From CAUZIB01 sp963578805 (GTDB lineage: Bacteria > Acidobacteriota > Vicinamibacteria > Vicinamibacterales > UBA8438), in NCBI GenBank assembly GCA_963578805.1, contig CAUZDY010000006.1, forward strand, positions 1 to 64,000: a DNA stretch of 64,000 nucleotides, given 5' to 3'. A model generated the notes under the pieces. That model did no database searches. It was not told where the DNA came from and was given only the letters and a program-made list of their open reading frames with translations. Below, in pieces: positions 33,220 to 42,991 of the stretch; position 1 is the first letter of the stretch; each line of letters opens with the position of its first letter. The translations under genes and the position numbers were made by a program.

Positions 33220-34338
33220 GTGAGCAGAACTACCGTATTTTGGGTATTGTCCACCACGATCGCCGTCTCGCTCTTCACATCAGCGGCCGAACCCCACGCA
33301 GGTCAGGCTCCCGGAGAAACCACAACTGCCACGGCAGCCGTGGTCAAGACGCCGTGGGGCGAGCCGGACCTGCAAGGTATTTGGGCCAATCAGACACTGA
33401 CACCGCTGGAGCGCCCCGAGGCGTTCGCTGGAAGAAAGGAGCTGAGCCCAGAGGACATCGCCCAACTCGAACAGGTGGCAGCCGAAACCGTCCTTGTTCG
33501 TCGTGACAGACGGGACGGCCGACCAGAAACGGATTTGGCGCGGGCGTACAACGATTTCTGGAATGATCGTGGCATACTGATAAAGGCAACAAAGCAACCT
33601 TCGCTCGTGATTGATCCGCCGGACGGCCGCATCCCATCCTTCACGGCGCAGGCACTAACGAAGTACAGCGAGTGGGCGAAGTCGACCGGAAGAGTGGGTG
33701 CTGCGGCGACACTCGTCGGTCCCCGCCTCGTGCCTGGCGCTGAGTCCCCGGAGGGCATTATAGATGGCCTCGCAGGTGGCGATGACGGCCGTGGTGTGAG
33801 ATCGAGTAATCCAGAAGATCGGGGCCATTCCGAGCGGTGCCTGAGCTGGGGGCTACCGAAGCTACCGAACAGTGGCTATGGCTACAACGCCAATTTTCAG
33901 ATCGTTCAGTCACCCGGCTATGTGACGATTCTCTACGAGATGGGCTGGGAGACACGCGTCATTCCCGTCGATCCGAACCGCGAGCATCGTCCGCAGAACG
34001 TTCGCTTGTGGCTCGGCGACTCGATTGGACGGTGGGAAGGCAACACACTCGTCGTCGATACGACTAACTTCAGCCCGAAGCGCCACTTCATGGGGTCATT
34101 CGAAACCTTGCATCTCGTTGAACGCTTCACGCGAGCAGACGAAAACACACTCGAGTATCAATTTACCGTCGATGACCCGGCCACATGGGAGAAGCCATGG
34201 ACGCTTAGCGTCCCAATTTCAAAGCTTGAAGCCGAGGTTCCTCAGATTTTCGAGTACAGCTGCCACGAGGGTAATTACGGGATGACCAGCCTGCTGCAAG
34301 GGACTCGCGCCCTTGAGCGTGCCAAGGAATTGCAGTAG
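33220..34338 (+). CDS. Secreted 'PDLQGxW' family protein, paralogue 6 (type B)
   Basis: A 372-residue exported protein of unknown function (signal TTVFWVLSTTIAVSLFTSAAEPHAG). Blocks: WGEPDLQGIWANQTLTPLERP, ELSPEDIAQLEQV, ARAYNDFWNDRG, SLVIDPPDGRIPSFTAQA, ERCLSWGLPKLPNSGYG, NANFQIVQSPGYVTILYEM, VIPVDPNREHRPQ, WLGDSIGRWEGNTLVVDTTNF, LVERFTRADENTLEYQF, DPATWEKPWTLSVPI and FEYSCHEGNYGMTSLL. GTG start with AAAAGGAG five bases upstream. It lies 140 bp after the DUF6152 gene and its end abuts the next gene. Confidence 0.8.
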   Translation: MSRTTVFWVLSTTIAVSLFTSAAEPHAGQAPGETTTATAAVVKTPWGEPDLQGIWANQTLTPLERPEAFAGRKELSPEDIAQLEQVAAETVLVRRDRRDGRPETDLARAYNDFWNDRGILIKATKQPSLVIDPPDGRIPSFTAQALTKYSEWAKSTGRVGAAATLVGPRLVPGAESPEGIIDGLAGGDDGRGVRSSNPEDRGHSERCLSWGLPKLPNSGYGYNANFQIVQSPGYVTILYEMGWETRVIPVDPNREHRPQNVRLWLGDSIGRWEGNTLVVDTTNFSPKRHFMGSFETLHLVERFTRADENTLEYQFTVDDPATWEKPWTLSVPISKLEAEVPQIFEYSCHEGNYGMTSLLQGTRALERAKELQ

Positions 34339-34360
34339 ACCGACAGCCGGAAAAATCTCC

Positions 34361-36670
34361 GTGACCCCGACGCTGGCTTCCATCTTCCGACGTCAGCCTG
34401 CTGTTTGGGTGTTTCTGTCATACCTCGGACTGACAGCCATTCTGACCGCCCCTCTGGTCAGACAGATCGGCAACGTTCTCCCCAGCGACGGCGGGGACCC
34501 GGTCCTGAACACCTGGATCTTGTGGTGGAGCACGCAGGCGATGCCCTTGTCCGACCAATGGTGGAGCCCACCCATCTTCCTTCCCGTCACGGATGTGTTC
34601 GCGTTTTCCGAGCACCTGCTCGGCCTGCTGCCGCTCTCCGGGCCGGTGTACTGGCTCTCCGGTAACCCAATCCTCGCCTACAACGTAGCGTTTATTCTCT
34701 CGTTTCCCCTGTCCGGTCTATCCGCATATCTCCTCAGCCGCGAGTTAACCGGACGTGACGATGCCTCCTGGGTCGCCGGATTGATTTACAGCTTCGCTCC
34801 CTATCGTATCGACCACCTGTCGCATCTGCAGGTGTTGTCGTGGTATTGGCTCCCGTTCGTCCTGCTTGGGCTCCACCGCTACCTGCGAGACGGACGCACC
34901 CGCTGGCTCGTTCTGTTTGGGCTGGCCTATCTACTCCAGGGACTGTCGAACGGATACATGTTTCTGTTCGTGCCGGTACTCGTGGGGCTGTGGGTCATCT
35001 GGTTTGTTCCGCTAATCCGCCAATGGCGTGTGGCGGTCTCCATTGCTCTGTCCGGGGTGATCGCCGGAATCATAGCGCTGCCAATCCTCCTGAAATATTA
35101 CGTGACCAATCAGCAGTTTGGCTTTGAGCGAGGCCTTGGTGAATTAATTTTTTTTAGCGGCGATCTAACTGCGATTCTCAGTGCGTCTCAACGTCTTGCG
35201 GTCTGGGGATGGATGGATAGACTTACTGGACAGGAGGGGCAGCTGTTTCCTGGTCTCACGATCGTCTGCCTGCTTGCTTTTGCCTTCGCCAAATTTCGTG
35301 GGCCTCGACCCGAGGCCTCATTAAGATGGGTCCGCTCGCTACGAGTCCTGTGTGCGACCGTCTCGTTTTCGTTCTTTCTCCTTATCCTGTTGCGATTCGT
35401 TCTTGGACCCTTGAGGCTCGACGTGTTTGGACTACACGTATCGGTCAACGACCTTGCCAAACCGTTCACGTTTGCCATGCTGTTCCTCGCGGCGCAGGGT
35501 CTCCTGAGCCCCACGGTCCTCGCGGCGCGGGCTCGCCATTCGTTGCTCGGCTTCTACCTGCTCGCGATTGTGGCGATGTGGGTCCTGACGTGGGGCCCGT
35601 TTCCAAACTTCCTCGAGCAACGCGTGTTTGTACACGCGCCGTACAACTGGTTAAGGGTGATTCCGGGCTTCGACGGAATTCGTGTACCGGCCCGTTTCTG
35701 GATACTGGCAACCCTCTGCCTCTCTGCGGCCGGAGGACTCGTACTGGCGCGCGCCGTCGCATCTGGGTCTCGCTTGCGACCGATACTTGTAGCTCTTGTA
35801 GGTCTCGGTGTAATTGCGGACGGATGGGTGATGGAGTTCCCTGTCGTCGCAGTACCACGGGCATCAGCGAATCTCATGCGGAACGGAGCGGGAGCAGTCT
35901 TAGAACTCCCGCTTGGTAATACATTCGGTGACCTAGAAGCTATGTACCGCTCGACACACCATGGCCGGCCCATCGTTAACGGGTACAGCGGGCAGATACC
36001 ACCACACTATCCGGCGCTAAAATGGGGACTCACTCATCGCGATACTGAGGTGCTTCGGCTGTTAGCTCGACTGGGCGTTGATGACGTGCTCATCAATCAG
36101 AACCGAGATACGAATGGCCGGTTGGCCCAGTTTGTCTCGAGTTACGAAGGTGCGCGGCAGATCCACAGGACACCTGAGGAGATCTTGTATCGACTGTCGG
36201 CGGACGGAGACAGCGAAAGGACAAAGGAGCCTGGGCCGACGATACCTATCCTTGGCCTCTCGGCGAACGTCAATAATGACACCGTCGGCAACATGATTGA
36301 CAACGACCTGAAATCTCGTTGGGACACTGGTATCCAGAAGCGGGGCCATGAACTGGTCATCGACCTAGGAGCGCGCCAAACGATCGGCGCCATTAGACTC
36401 TCCCTTGGACGGTTCACCAATGACTTTCCACGGTCGCTACAGATGGCGATCTCCGACGATGGAGTCAAGTGGAGACGGGTCTGGCGTGGTCGAACGGCAG
36501 CCGCCACGATCGTGGCGGCGCTTCGCGAGCCCCTCCGAGTGGAGCTGGACCTACCTTGCAACCTGTGTCAGGGGCGATTTGTGCGCCTGCGCCAGCTCGG
36601 ACGGGATCCTGAATTTTACTGGTCGATCGCAGAGCTCAGAGTGCTGACTGCGTTGTCGAGAGAGCGTTAA
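34361..36670 (+). CDS. Polytopic YfhO/GT-C-like membrane protein with discoidin-like tail
   Basis: A 769-residue protein. About the first 510 residues have ten or more membrane segments and resemble GT-C/YfhO-type glycosyltransferase-like proteins (PSDGGDPVLNTWILWW near the first periplasmic loop, YSFAPYRIDHLSHLQVLSWYWLPF, LQGLSNGYMFLF). About residues 530-630 form a soluble domain, and the last 130 (NVNNDTVGNMIDNDLKSRWDTG, HELVIDLGARQTIGAIRLSL, SDDGVKWRRVW, RFVRLRQLG) look like an F5/8 type C (discoidin) sugar-binding module. Likely role: transfer of lipid-linked sugars with the tail binding glycan. The GTG at 34361 follows GGAAAAA; an overlapping TTG at 34313 is possible. Confidence 0.75.
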   Translation: MTPTLASIFRRQPAVWVFLSYLGLTAILTAPLVRQIGNVLPSDGGDPVLNTWILWWSTQAMPLSDQWWSPPIFLPVTDVFAFSEHLLGLLPLSGPVYWLSGNPILAYNVAFILSFPLSGLSAYLLSRELTGRDDASWVAGLIYSFAPYRIDHLSHLQVLSWYWLPFVLLGLHRYLRDGRTRWLVLFGLAYLLQGLSNGYMFLFVPVLVGLWVIWFVPLIRQWRVAVSIALSGVIAGIIALPILLKYYVTNQQFGFERGLGELIFFSGDLTAILSASQRLAVWGWMDRLTGQEGQLFPGLTIVCLLAFAFAKFRGPRPEASLRWVRSLRVLCATVSFSFFLLILLRFVLGPLRLDVFGLHVSVNDLAKPFTFAMLFLAAQGLLSPTVLAARARHSLLGFYLLAIVAMWVLTWGPFPNFLEQRVFVHAPYNWLRVIPGFDGIRVPARFWILATLCLSAAGGLVLARAVASGSRLRPILVALVGLGVIADGWVMEFPVVAVPRASANLMRNGAGAVLELPLGNTFGDLEAMYRSTHHGRPIVNGYSGQIPPHYPALKWGLTHRDTEVLRLLARLGVDDVLINQNRDTNGRLAQFVSSYEGARQIHRTPEEILYRLSADGDSERTKEPGPTIPILGLSANVNNDTVGNMIDNDLKSRWDTGIQKRGHELVIDLGARQTIGAIRLSLGRFTNDFPRSLQMAISDDGVKWRRVWRGRTAAATIVAALREPLRVELDLPCNLCQGRFVRLRQLGRDPEFYWSIAELRVLTALSRER

Positions 36671-36878
36671 CGTGACTATCGGCGCGATGAGTGCGTATCC
36701 CCCTGTTGGCAGCGGGAATGGCATCTAGGAACGTTCTTTAGAACCCAGACCCTTCGAACACGACCGCTCAAGGTCGCGATCGACTTCAGGGTACACGGGC
36801 CAGTCTTACACTCCCGATTCTGGCAGGGCCTTAAAACGAGCCGTCGGTGCTATCGGGCTGCACTGACAACACTCTTGA

Positions 36879-38096
36879 CTATCCGCGCGGGACTCGCTTG
36901 CCGTCGAGCACGGTCTCGCTAGGAAAGAGTCGTTGGCGGCCGGTCCGTGCATTCCCATAGTTATCGATGAATTCAAACGTACCCTCGCGCAGTTCAAGGA
37001 CGGCGATGTCAGCCGGCGCACCCACATTGAGCGTGCCGCGGTCATGAAACAGCGGGAACACGCGTGAAGCATTGACCGTTACGCGAGCCACTACCTGCTC
37101 GAGTGTCATACCGAAGTTGAGGAATTTTGACATCACGTTGGGAAAGTCAATAACACTTTCCGCGCTCCGGCTCGTCGCGCTTCCATCGGTGGAAATCGTA
37201 TCGGGCCAGAAGCCGGACTGCAGGACGCGGTCGAACGTGTCCCAGCGCAGGTGTCCGGTTCGTCCGTTGGCAACATCGAACCACACACCACGGCGCCGCG
37301 CGGCGAGCACTGCCGGCAAAATGTGACCGTCATCATCGACAATACTGTTAGGCGGCGGTGCAAACATATGGGTAACGATATCGCCGCGCTTAAGCTGGTC
37401 GAGTAACCTGGGTAATGGCGAGGCTGTTTGGCCCATGTGAATCATCACTGGCAGGTTAAAGGTCGAGGCCACTTCCTGTGCGCGACGCAAAATTTCGAAG
37501 TCGTCGACCGCAACCCCTCGTGTCAGTCGTGCCTTGACACCCACAACAAAATCACGGTTGCGTGCGATAGCTGCTTTCGCCGCATCGACATTAGCTAAAC
37601 CAAGGTCCATGGTGTCGCCATCGGGCAAGATACCTGCACGCCCGATATTGATCAGCACGCGGGCCGCTTGCGGTGCCGATCTCGCAATCGTAACGGTCTC
37701 GTCGATCTGATCCGCTCCCTCCGATCCCGCATCGATCCATCCCGTCACACCGTCGGCGAGACACACCGATGGGCCTTCGCTATCTCGAGCGTAGTGGGTA
37801 TGCACATCGAGCAGTCCAGGGATGACTACCTTGCCTGCCGCGTCGATGACCTCGGCTGCATCGTCGGCGATGTTGGCCTCCACAGCCGCAATGTGGCCAC
37901 CCGCGATCGCCACGTCGCGGACCGCGTTAACCCGTAGCGAGGGATCGATCACATGTCCGCCCTTGACGATCAGGTCGTATGTCGCCGCGGACACATTCGT
38001 AGCTCGTCCAAGCACCCCAGCGCCTGCCGCTACTGCGTAGACAAACTGACGTCGGTTCATCATGCCCAACGAGCCCGAGTACGTTCTGATCTTCAT
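36879..38096 (-). CDS. Exported amidohydrolase/deacetylase-family metallohydrolase
   Basis: A 405-residue enzyme of the amidohydrolase superfamily (dihydroorotase-like deacetylase branch). The N-terminus has an RR motif and hydrophobic stretch (MNRRQFVYAVAAGAGVLGRATNVSAA) fitting Tat export. Metal motifs in order: IPGLLDVHTHY (HxH), VVGVKARLT (carboxylated Lys), LPVMIHMGQT (His), GDIVTHMF (His) and TISTDGSA (catalytic Asp). The substrate is unknown; relatives act on N-acyl amino acids or cyclic ureides. ATG 38096 is chosen for GAAGGGA upstream. It stands alone, reading toward the membrane protein gene. Confidence 0.85.
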   Translation of the reverse strand: MKIRTYSGSLGMMNRRQFVYAVAAGAGVLGRATNVSAATYDLIVKGGHVIDPSLRVNAVRDVAIAGGHIAAVEANIADDAAEVIDAAGKVVIPGLLDVHTHYARDSEGPSVCLADGVTGWIDAGSEGADQIDETVTIARSAPQAARVLINIGRAGILPDGDTMDLGLANVDAAKAAIARNRDFVVGVKARLTRGVAVDDFEILRRAQEVASTFNLPVMIHMGQTASPLPRLLDQLKRGDIVTHMFAPPPNSIVDDDGHILPAVLAARRRGVWFDVANGRTGHLRWDTFDRVLQSGFWPDTISTDGSATSRSAESVIDFPNVMSKFLNFGMTLEQVVARVTVNASRVFPLFHDRGTLNVGAPADIAVLELREGTFEFIDNYGNARTGRQRLFPSETVLDGKRVPRG

Positions 38097-38447
38097 ATTG
38101 TGGGTCCCTTCAAGACTTACGCGTACTCGCATTCTACTCCTGTGGCGCGGGATGGCCATACCTGCGTCTCAGTATGTTCCGACGAAACACTCTACAAAAC
38201 TTTGGGCAACAACCGCTTCTATGAACGTGTCCATTGCATCGCCTAGCCAGAAGGAAGATTTGAAGTATCTACGAAACGTCCGTAACGTCATGACAGCACG
38301 CTTGCCGGTTCTCTTCGCAGTTGGTCACGCGTCGTGAAGTGGATGAAATTACATGGCAATCAGCAGAAATCATTCCGAATTTAGACGTGAGCTGCTCGGT
38401 GATGCACACTGGTTTGACCGTCACCAACCTATAATCACGTCATTAAT
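38097..38447. other. Divergent intergenic region
   Basis: Between the amidohydrolase and aldo/keto reductase genes. TATAAT at 38430-38435 lies 12 bp before the reductase start. TTGACC at 38414-38419 is only 10 bp upstream of it, too close for a standard promoter. Confidence 0.35.
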
Positions 38448-39494
38448 ATGAAATACAGAAAGCTTGGCGATACCGGCGTGTTCGTCTCTCAGCTCTGCCT
38501 CGGGGCAATGACCTTTGGCAGTAAATGGGAAGCGATCGGCGGGCTACAACAAAACGAAGCTGACACTCTGGTCCACCGGGCACTCGATGTGGGAGTGAAT
38601 TTCTTTGACACCGCCAACGTCTATTCTGCTGGTGATTCTGAAGAAATTCTTGGTAGGTCGCTGATAACCAGACGACAGGATGTCATCATCGCAACTAAGG
38701 TGCGTGGACGGATGGGACCCGGCCCGAACGAGGTCGGTCTTTCTCGACTCCACATCGTCCAGGCTGCCGAGGCTAGCCTCAAACGCCTCGGTACCGACTA
38801 CATCGACCTCTATCAGATCCACCGTCCCGACTGCGAAACAGACATCGAAGAGACCCTGACCGGGTTAACGGACCTCGTGCGGTCCGGCAAGGTACGGTAT
38901 ATCGGCTGCTCTAATCTTCCAGCTTGGGAGCTAATGCGAGCCCTCGGTGTCTCTCGACTGAAGGGTTGCGAGGCGTTCAAGGCGACCCAATCGTACTATT
39001 CACTCGTTGGTCGGGAACTGGAACGGGAAATGATTCCCCTGTTGCAGGATCAGGGATTGGGTCTTCTGGTTTGGAGCCCGCTCGCCGGCGGGTTTCTTTC
39101 CGGAAAGTTCACCCGCGACGGCACGACAGACCCCCAAGCAAGGCGCGCCACATTCAAGTTCCCACCGGTTGACGAGTCACAAGGGTTTGATATCGTCGAG
39201 ACTATGCGACCGATCGCCGAGGGACACCGAGTCTCCGTGGCTCAGATCGCTCTCGCCTGGCTGCTGCACAAGGAAGCTGTCACCAGTGTCATCATCGGCG
39301 CGAGGCGGATTGAGCAACTCGAAGACAATCTCGCTTCACTCGATGTCGAACTGACGGCTGACGAGATGACGCGACTCGACGACGTCAGCGCCTTACGCGT
39401 GGAATATCCTCGGTGGATGAATTCACTCGGCGACGACCGCCTCCCCGGCCAGTTCCTGGATCTCGACGCACTCACGAAGAAAAACGAGCAGTGA
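38448..39494 (+). CDS. Aldo/keto reductase
   Basis: A 348-residue NADPH-dependent oxidoreductase of the AKR superfamily, cytoplasmic. The catalytic tetrad is in place: Asp and Tyr in FFDTANVYSAGDSEEILG, Lys in VIIATKVRG, and His in LYQIHRPD. The NADP-binding C-terminal region is GARRIEQLEDNLASLDVELT. The start MKYRKLGDTGVFVSQLCLGAMTFG is the standard family N-terminus, so ATG 38448 is secure. Its sequence resembles the YghZ/PdxI-like 'oxidoreductase' branch that reduces aldehydes or sugars; the substrate cannot be inferred. Confidence 0.9.
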   Translation: MKYRKLGDTGVFVSQLCLGAMTFGSKWEAIGGLQQNEADTLVHRALDVGVNFFDTANVYSAGDSEEILGRSLITRRQDVIIATKVRGRMGPGPNEVGLSRLHIVQAAEASLKRLGTDYIDLYQIHRPDCETDIEETLTGLTDLVRSGKVRYIGCSNLPAWELMRALGVSRLKGCEAFKATQSYYSLVGRELEREMIPLLQDQGLGLLVWSPLAGGFLSGKFTRDGTTDPQARRATFKFPPVDESQGFDIVETMRPIAEGHRVSVAQIALAWLLHKEAVTSVIIGARRIEQLEDNLASLDVELTADEMTRLDDVSALRVEYPRWMNSLGDDRLPGQFLDLDALTKKNEQ

Positions 39495-39506
39495 ACCACC
39501 AGCCGA

Positions 39507-39959
39507 TCAGGTCGGTCTGTAGGCCATGACCATGCCGACCCCGACCGCCGCCATCAGAATACCGGCGTAGAAAATCGGTGATGGACTCTGCTGCGGCGGA
39601 TTATAAATCGACGCAACGAACACGCTGACCACCGGCGCACCCGCAAACACAAGGGGTGGCACCACGTTCGGGCGACCACCGTTGACAAGGGCAAGCACGA
39701 TGCCTAGCGCCCCTACCGCACCGAGGGCACCGGCCCCAAGCGTTAACCAGACACCATCTGATGTAAATACGTCCCAACTCCCTGCCCGCGCAACGATCAC
39801 TCCCGGAACGGTAATTGCCACCAGCACGTAGGCCACGCCAACCATGAGAAACGCATGAACGCCGCTTCCGTTGAGCGCGACCTGGCCTTTGTGGAGGGTT
39901 GGAATATACGTACCCCAGCTCAACACGGTGAGAATGACAAATGGTAACCACCTGCTCAT
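39507..39959 (-). CDS. Small DMT (EamA/GRP-like) membrane protein
   Basis: A 150-residue protein with about five membrane segments: LPFVILTVLSWGTYIPTLHKGQ, the AFLMVGVAYVLVAITVPGVIV helix, LTLGAGALGAVGALGIVLAL, VVPPLVFAGAPVVSVFVASI and FYAGILMAAVGVGMVM. The WGTY start and the 'NGGRPNVVPPLVF' loop recall drug/metabolite (EamA, GRP) transporters, but it is only half their usual ten helices, so it may act as a dimer. AAGGAG lies before the ATG. It ends convergently 13 bp from the aldo/keto reductase gene. Confidence 0.72.
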   Translation of the reverse strand: MSRWLPFVILTVLSWGTYIPTLHKGQVALNGSGVHAFLMVGVAYVLVAITVPGVIVARAGSWDVFTSDGVWLTLGAGALGAVGALGIVLALVNGGRPNVVPPLVFAGAPVVSVFVASIYNPPQQSPSPIFYAGILMAAVGVGMVMAYRPT

Positions 39960-40571
39960 TGCTGTGCTCCTTTGGCTCGGCTAGAAACGTTCCGTATGAC
40001 ACCAGACGGCGCCGGCCTTGGCCGCACTGCCTGACGGACTGTTCAGGATACATTGTTCAGTGCGAACCGCCGAGAGAGAAGAAACTCGCCAGGGACCTTT
40101 GTAGTGCGATTACAGCCGTGTTCATGATCACGAAAAACTACCCACCCAGGGGCAAGCGTGACGGAGCGCAGCGCTCCCCACCCAGAGGCCAGCGACCACA
40201 CCCAGCTCCAAGGCCGTCCGGCCGCTTGTCCTCGGTGATGACGACGACGCACTCTCTGGTAAGAAACAGCGTGATCAGCGCGCGTACCGACGGGTTACCG
40301 TAGACCAAAAAGGTCGGCAGCAACCATGGAGACACTGCTCTCCGCCCAAGACAACGGAGCAATAACGCAGCCCAGGCGCCAATTGTCGGTTTCCCCTTGT
40401 GTTTTCCACTGTTCCGGACGGTCGACAGCTCGCGATGTCCAGAATCGCGCGACAGTTTATAATGATGCGTTACTCTGCCCCGAACCTTTTCGCCAGAACT
40501 CGTGAATTCGATATAGAGCGAATACACGGTAAAGGACGGAATAATTCCGACCTGGGAGACCTAGTGTTGAC
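39960..40571. other. Intergenic, nothing firm
   Basis: About 600 bp. A minus-strand frame of 129 codons (40138-40527) has no recognisable domain and unconvincing composition. TATAAT at 40458-40463 has only a poor -35. Confidence 0.4.
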
Positions 40572-40859
40572 ATGCTGAGGTGGTTTGCGTTCATCGCTCC
40601 GCCGATCGCGCTCCTGATGGTAGGTGTCCTTCTGCTCGAACCTCCGGCGTTGACACCGCGTGAGCGCGTGCCCACACTGCGTCTCTTCACAGGTTCAACC
40701 CTTGCAGTGGTACACGCCCGCGATATCCCGCTGGCTCTTAATCCTGAACCAGATCCAGCGCGAGAACCCGATGAAACTGAGTCTGATATCAGGCTACCGG
40801 CTGAACAAGAGTCACCTCCTAATGAGGCCTTCCCTTCCCCGACCGTGATCAATCCGTAA
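40572..40859 (+). CDS. Hypothetical small membrane-anchored protein
   Basis: A 95-residue frame with one N-terminal hydrophobic segment (FAFIAPPIALLMVGVLLLEPP) and a long polar, Pro/Glu-rich tail (NPEPDPAREPDETESDIRLP). It could be a small anchored protein or a chance frame. The Shine-Dalgarno is poor and I know no relatives. It precedes the TPR gene by 100 bp on the same strand. Confidence 0.35.
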   Translation: MLRWFAFIAPPIALLMVGVLLLEPPALTPRERVPTLRLFTGSTLAVVHARDIPLALNPEPDPAREPDETESDIRLPAEQESPPNEAFPSPTVINP

Positions 40860-40960
40860 GTCGGTCTGGGTGATACAATTTTGCTTCTGGTCAAGGTCGA
40901 ATGAATAAATCTGCTGCCCTCACCACGCCCAATCAACGGCGACCATCAAGGGAAGCCACT

Positions 40961-42583
40961 ATGCCTAAGAAACTGTGTCGACTGAGCTTGCGATGGCTAT
41001 CGCTCGTGCTAATCACAGGGCTTATCAGCGTGTCGAACGTGAGTGCCGGAGGGCAGGATGAAGATGAGCTGCCGGAGGCTTTCCGTGCCACATTTCGGCT
41101 CTACGACGAAGCACTTGGGCCGTTCACACGTCAAATTTCGACTTCGAGCGGCGATGCCCAGGCGTACTTCAATCAAGGCTTTCAAATGATGTACGCCTTC
41201 GCGAAAATGGAGGCGGCTCGGTCGTTTAGAGAAGCATGGAAGCTCGACCCAAACTGCGCTATCTGCTACTGGGGTGAAGCGTGGGCATGGGGATCGTACT
41301 TGAACGGCCCGATCCGGGAAGAAGACGCGCCCCACGCTTACGCGGCCATTCAGAAAGCCATCGCCCTGGCGTCAGATCACGCCGCCCCGGCTGAGCAGGC
41401 GTTCATCAGGGCGATGTCGGTGCGATATGTCGAGGACTACGATCCTGACAACCGGATCGAACAGGACGAAGCGTACGCCGAAGCAATGCGGCTGGTGGCT
41501 GAGCAGTACTCTGATGACCTCGACGCGGTGACCCTGTATGCGGATGCACTCTTCTTGCTGGAACCACGCCGGGGCACCCGGGACCTCAACGACCCACGGG
41601 TTCAGCGGCTACATACGGTCCTCGAGAGTGTCCTGGCTCGAGACATTAAACACCCGGGCGCTTGCCATCTGTATATCCATGCGACTGAGTCGACAACAGC
41701 TCCGGAAAAGGCCGAGGCATGCGCCGAACACCTCGGGTTTGCGATCCCTGGAGCGAGTCACATCAACCACATGCCGTCACACACCTGGAATGAGGTTGGT
41801 CGGTGGGGTGATGGCGTCCGCTCCAATCTGATGGCATGGCACTCCGACCAACGAGCGGAATTTGGACAAGGTTTCGCCATCTACCCATCACACAATCTGC
41901 ACATGCTGTTGTTTGCGGCCTCGATGGATGGACAAGGCGCTATCGCGATCCAGGCTGGGAAGGACTACACCAAGATCACTCAAGACGGTCTGTATCACGC
42001 GCTAACCCTGCTCCGATTCGGGCGATTCGATGAGATCCTCCAGCTTGTCGAAGGACGCTCCGAGAACAACGAGGTGACGGCGGGTCTGTGGGACTTTACC
42101 AAGGGCTACGCACATCTGAGAAGTGGCGAACGAGACTTCGCTGAGGTCTATCTGCGGCGGGTGCTCGAAATCGCCGAGACCTCTGACGACACATTCCGCA
42201 GACACGACGCGAAGCACCTACTGGGTATAGTCGGCGGTGTCTTGGAGGGTGAGCTTCATCGGGACGCCGGCGACCACACCGCCGCCATCGCCGCGTTCGA
42301 ACAGGCTGTCATCCTCGAAGACGAACTGACCTATGATGAGCCCGAGCCACTGCCTTTTTCAGTCCGCCATTGGCTGGGTGCGGCGTTGCTCGAAACCGGC
42401 CGTTACGCAGAGGCTGAGCAAGTCTACCGGGACGAGCTGGCAGATCACCCCCACAACGGTTGGTCACTGTTCGGCCTCAAGACCGCAACTGAGAAGCAAG
42501 GCACATCATTCCCAGAGGTCGATGCGGACCTGGAGGCCAGCTGGTCCCGATCCGATATCTGGCTTCGAGCCTCCCGCTTCTAA
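40961..42583 (+). CDS. Exported TPR-repeat protein
   Basis: A 540-residue protein with a signal peptide (SLRWLSLVLITGLISVSNVSAGG) followed by tetratricopeptide-like helical repeats: AQAYFNQGFQMMYAFAKMEAARSFREAWKLDPNCAICYWGEAWAW at the start and ARYAEAEQ-type repeats (GRYAEAEQVYRDELADHPHNGWSLFGL) at the end. The middle holds HPGACHLYIHATE and INHMPSHTWNEVGRWGD, His-rich blocks seen in related acidobacterial proteins, possibly a metal site. TPRs mediate protein contacts; the partner is unknown. ATG 40961 is supported by AAGGGAAG just upstream, rather than the frame start at 40901. Confidence 0.82.
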   Translation: MPKKLCRLSLRWLSLVLITGLISVSNVSAGGQDEDELPEAFRATFRLYDEALGPFTRQISTSSGDAQAYFNQGFQMMYAFAKMEAARSFREAWKLDPNCAICYWGEAWAWGSYLNGPIREEDAPHAYAAIQKAIALASDHAAPAEQAFIRAMSVRYVEDYDPDNRIEQDEAYAEAMRLVAEQYSDDLDAVTLYADALFLLEPRRGTRDLNDPRVQRLHTVLESVLARDIKHPGACHLYIHATESTTAPEKAEACAEHLGFAIPGASHINHMPSHTWNEVGRWGDGVRSNLMAWHSDQRAEFGQGFAIYPSHNLHMLLFAASMDGQGAIAIQAGKDYTKITQDGLYHALTLLRFGRFDEILQLVEGRSENNEVTAGLWDFTKGYAHLRSGERDFAEVYLRRVLEIAETSDDTFRRHDAKHLLGIVGGVLEGELHRDAGDHTAAIAAFEQAVILEDELTYDEPEPLPFSVRHWLGAALLETGRYAEAEQVYRDELADHPHNGWSLFGLKTATEKQGTSFPEVDADLEASWSRSDIWLRASRF

Positions 42584-42991
42584 GGCTCCCCAGCTAAGCA
42601 CCTGGATCCGACACGTGGCAGACAGACCCTCACCTTCGGTCGTCGCAACCACGAGCGCCGCGGCGGCAGAGCTTCAACCAAAGAAGATCACCGCATTCAA
42701 CCGTCACCTAGCCGTCACGGGAGTCTGAATCAGATTCGAAGTCAACGGAGAGTAACCGTTCCTCTCGGCAAACGGTTGCGGACCAGAGAAGCGGGCGGAG
42801 ATCTGCACGGGCTTGGCCAAAGTCGAGGTCCAGGTCGAACGACTTAAGACCTGCGACGGAGATAAAGCGCCTCGCCATTACTCGTCGGTACCATCCTCAA
42901 GACGCTCGTCACCACCATTCAGAAGGAGACGATGGCACTCACCATGGCTGCGGCCAGGTGCCGTATCAACTCGTCCTATTTTTCCCATGAA
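42584..42991. other. Intergenic before the osmoprotectant importer
   Basis: No supported gene between the TPR gene and the importer leader. It presumably holds the importer promoter, which I cannot place. Confidence 0.35.

Noticed and set aside
38414..38435. TTGACC and TATAAT before the aldo/keto reductase gene
   Set aside because: The spacer is only 10 bp, too short for a sigma-70 promoter; the TATAAT alone may still act as an extended -10.
40138..40527. A 129-codon minus-strand frame
   Set aside because: No domain, no ribosome site, and Arg/Gly-rich tail typical of antisense GC-rich sequence.
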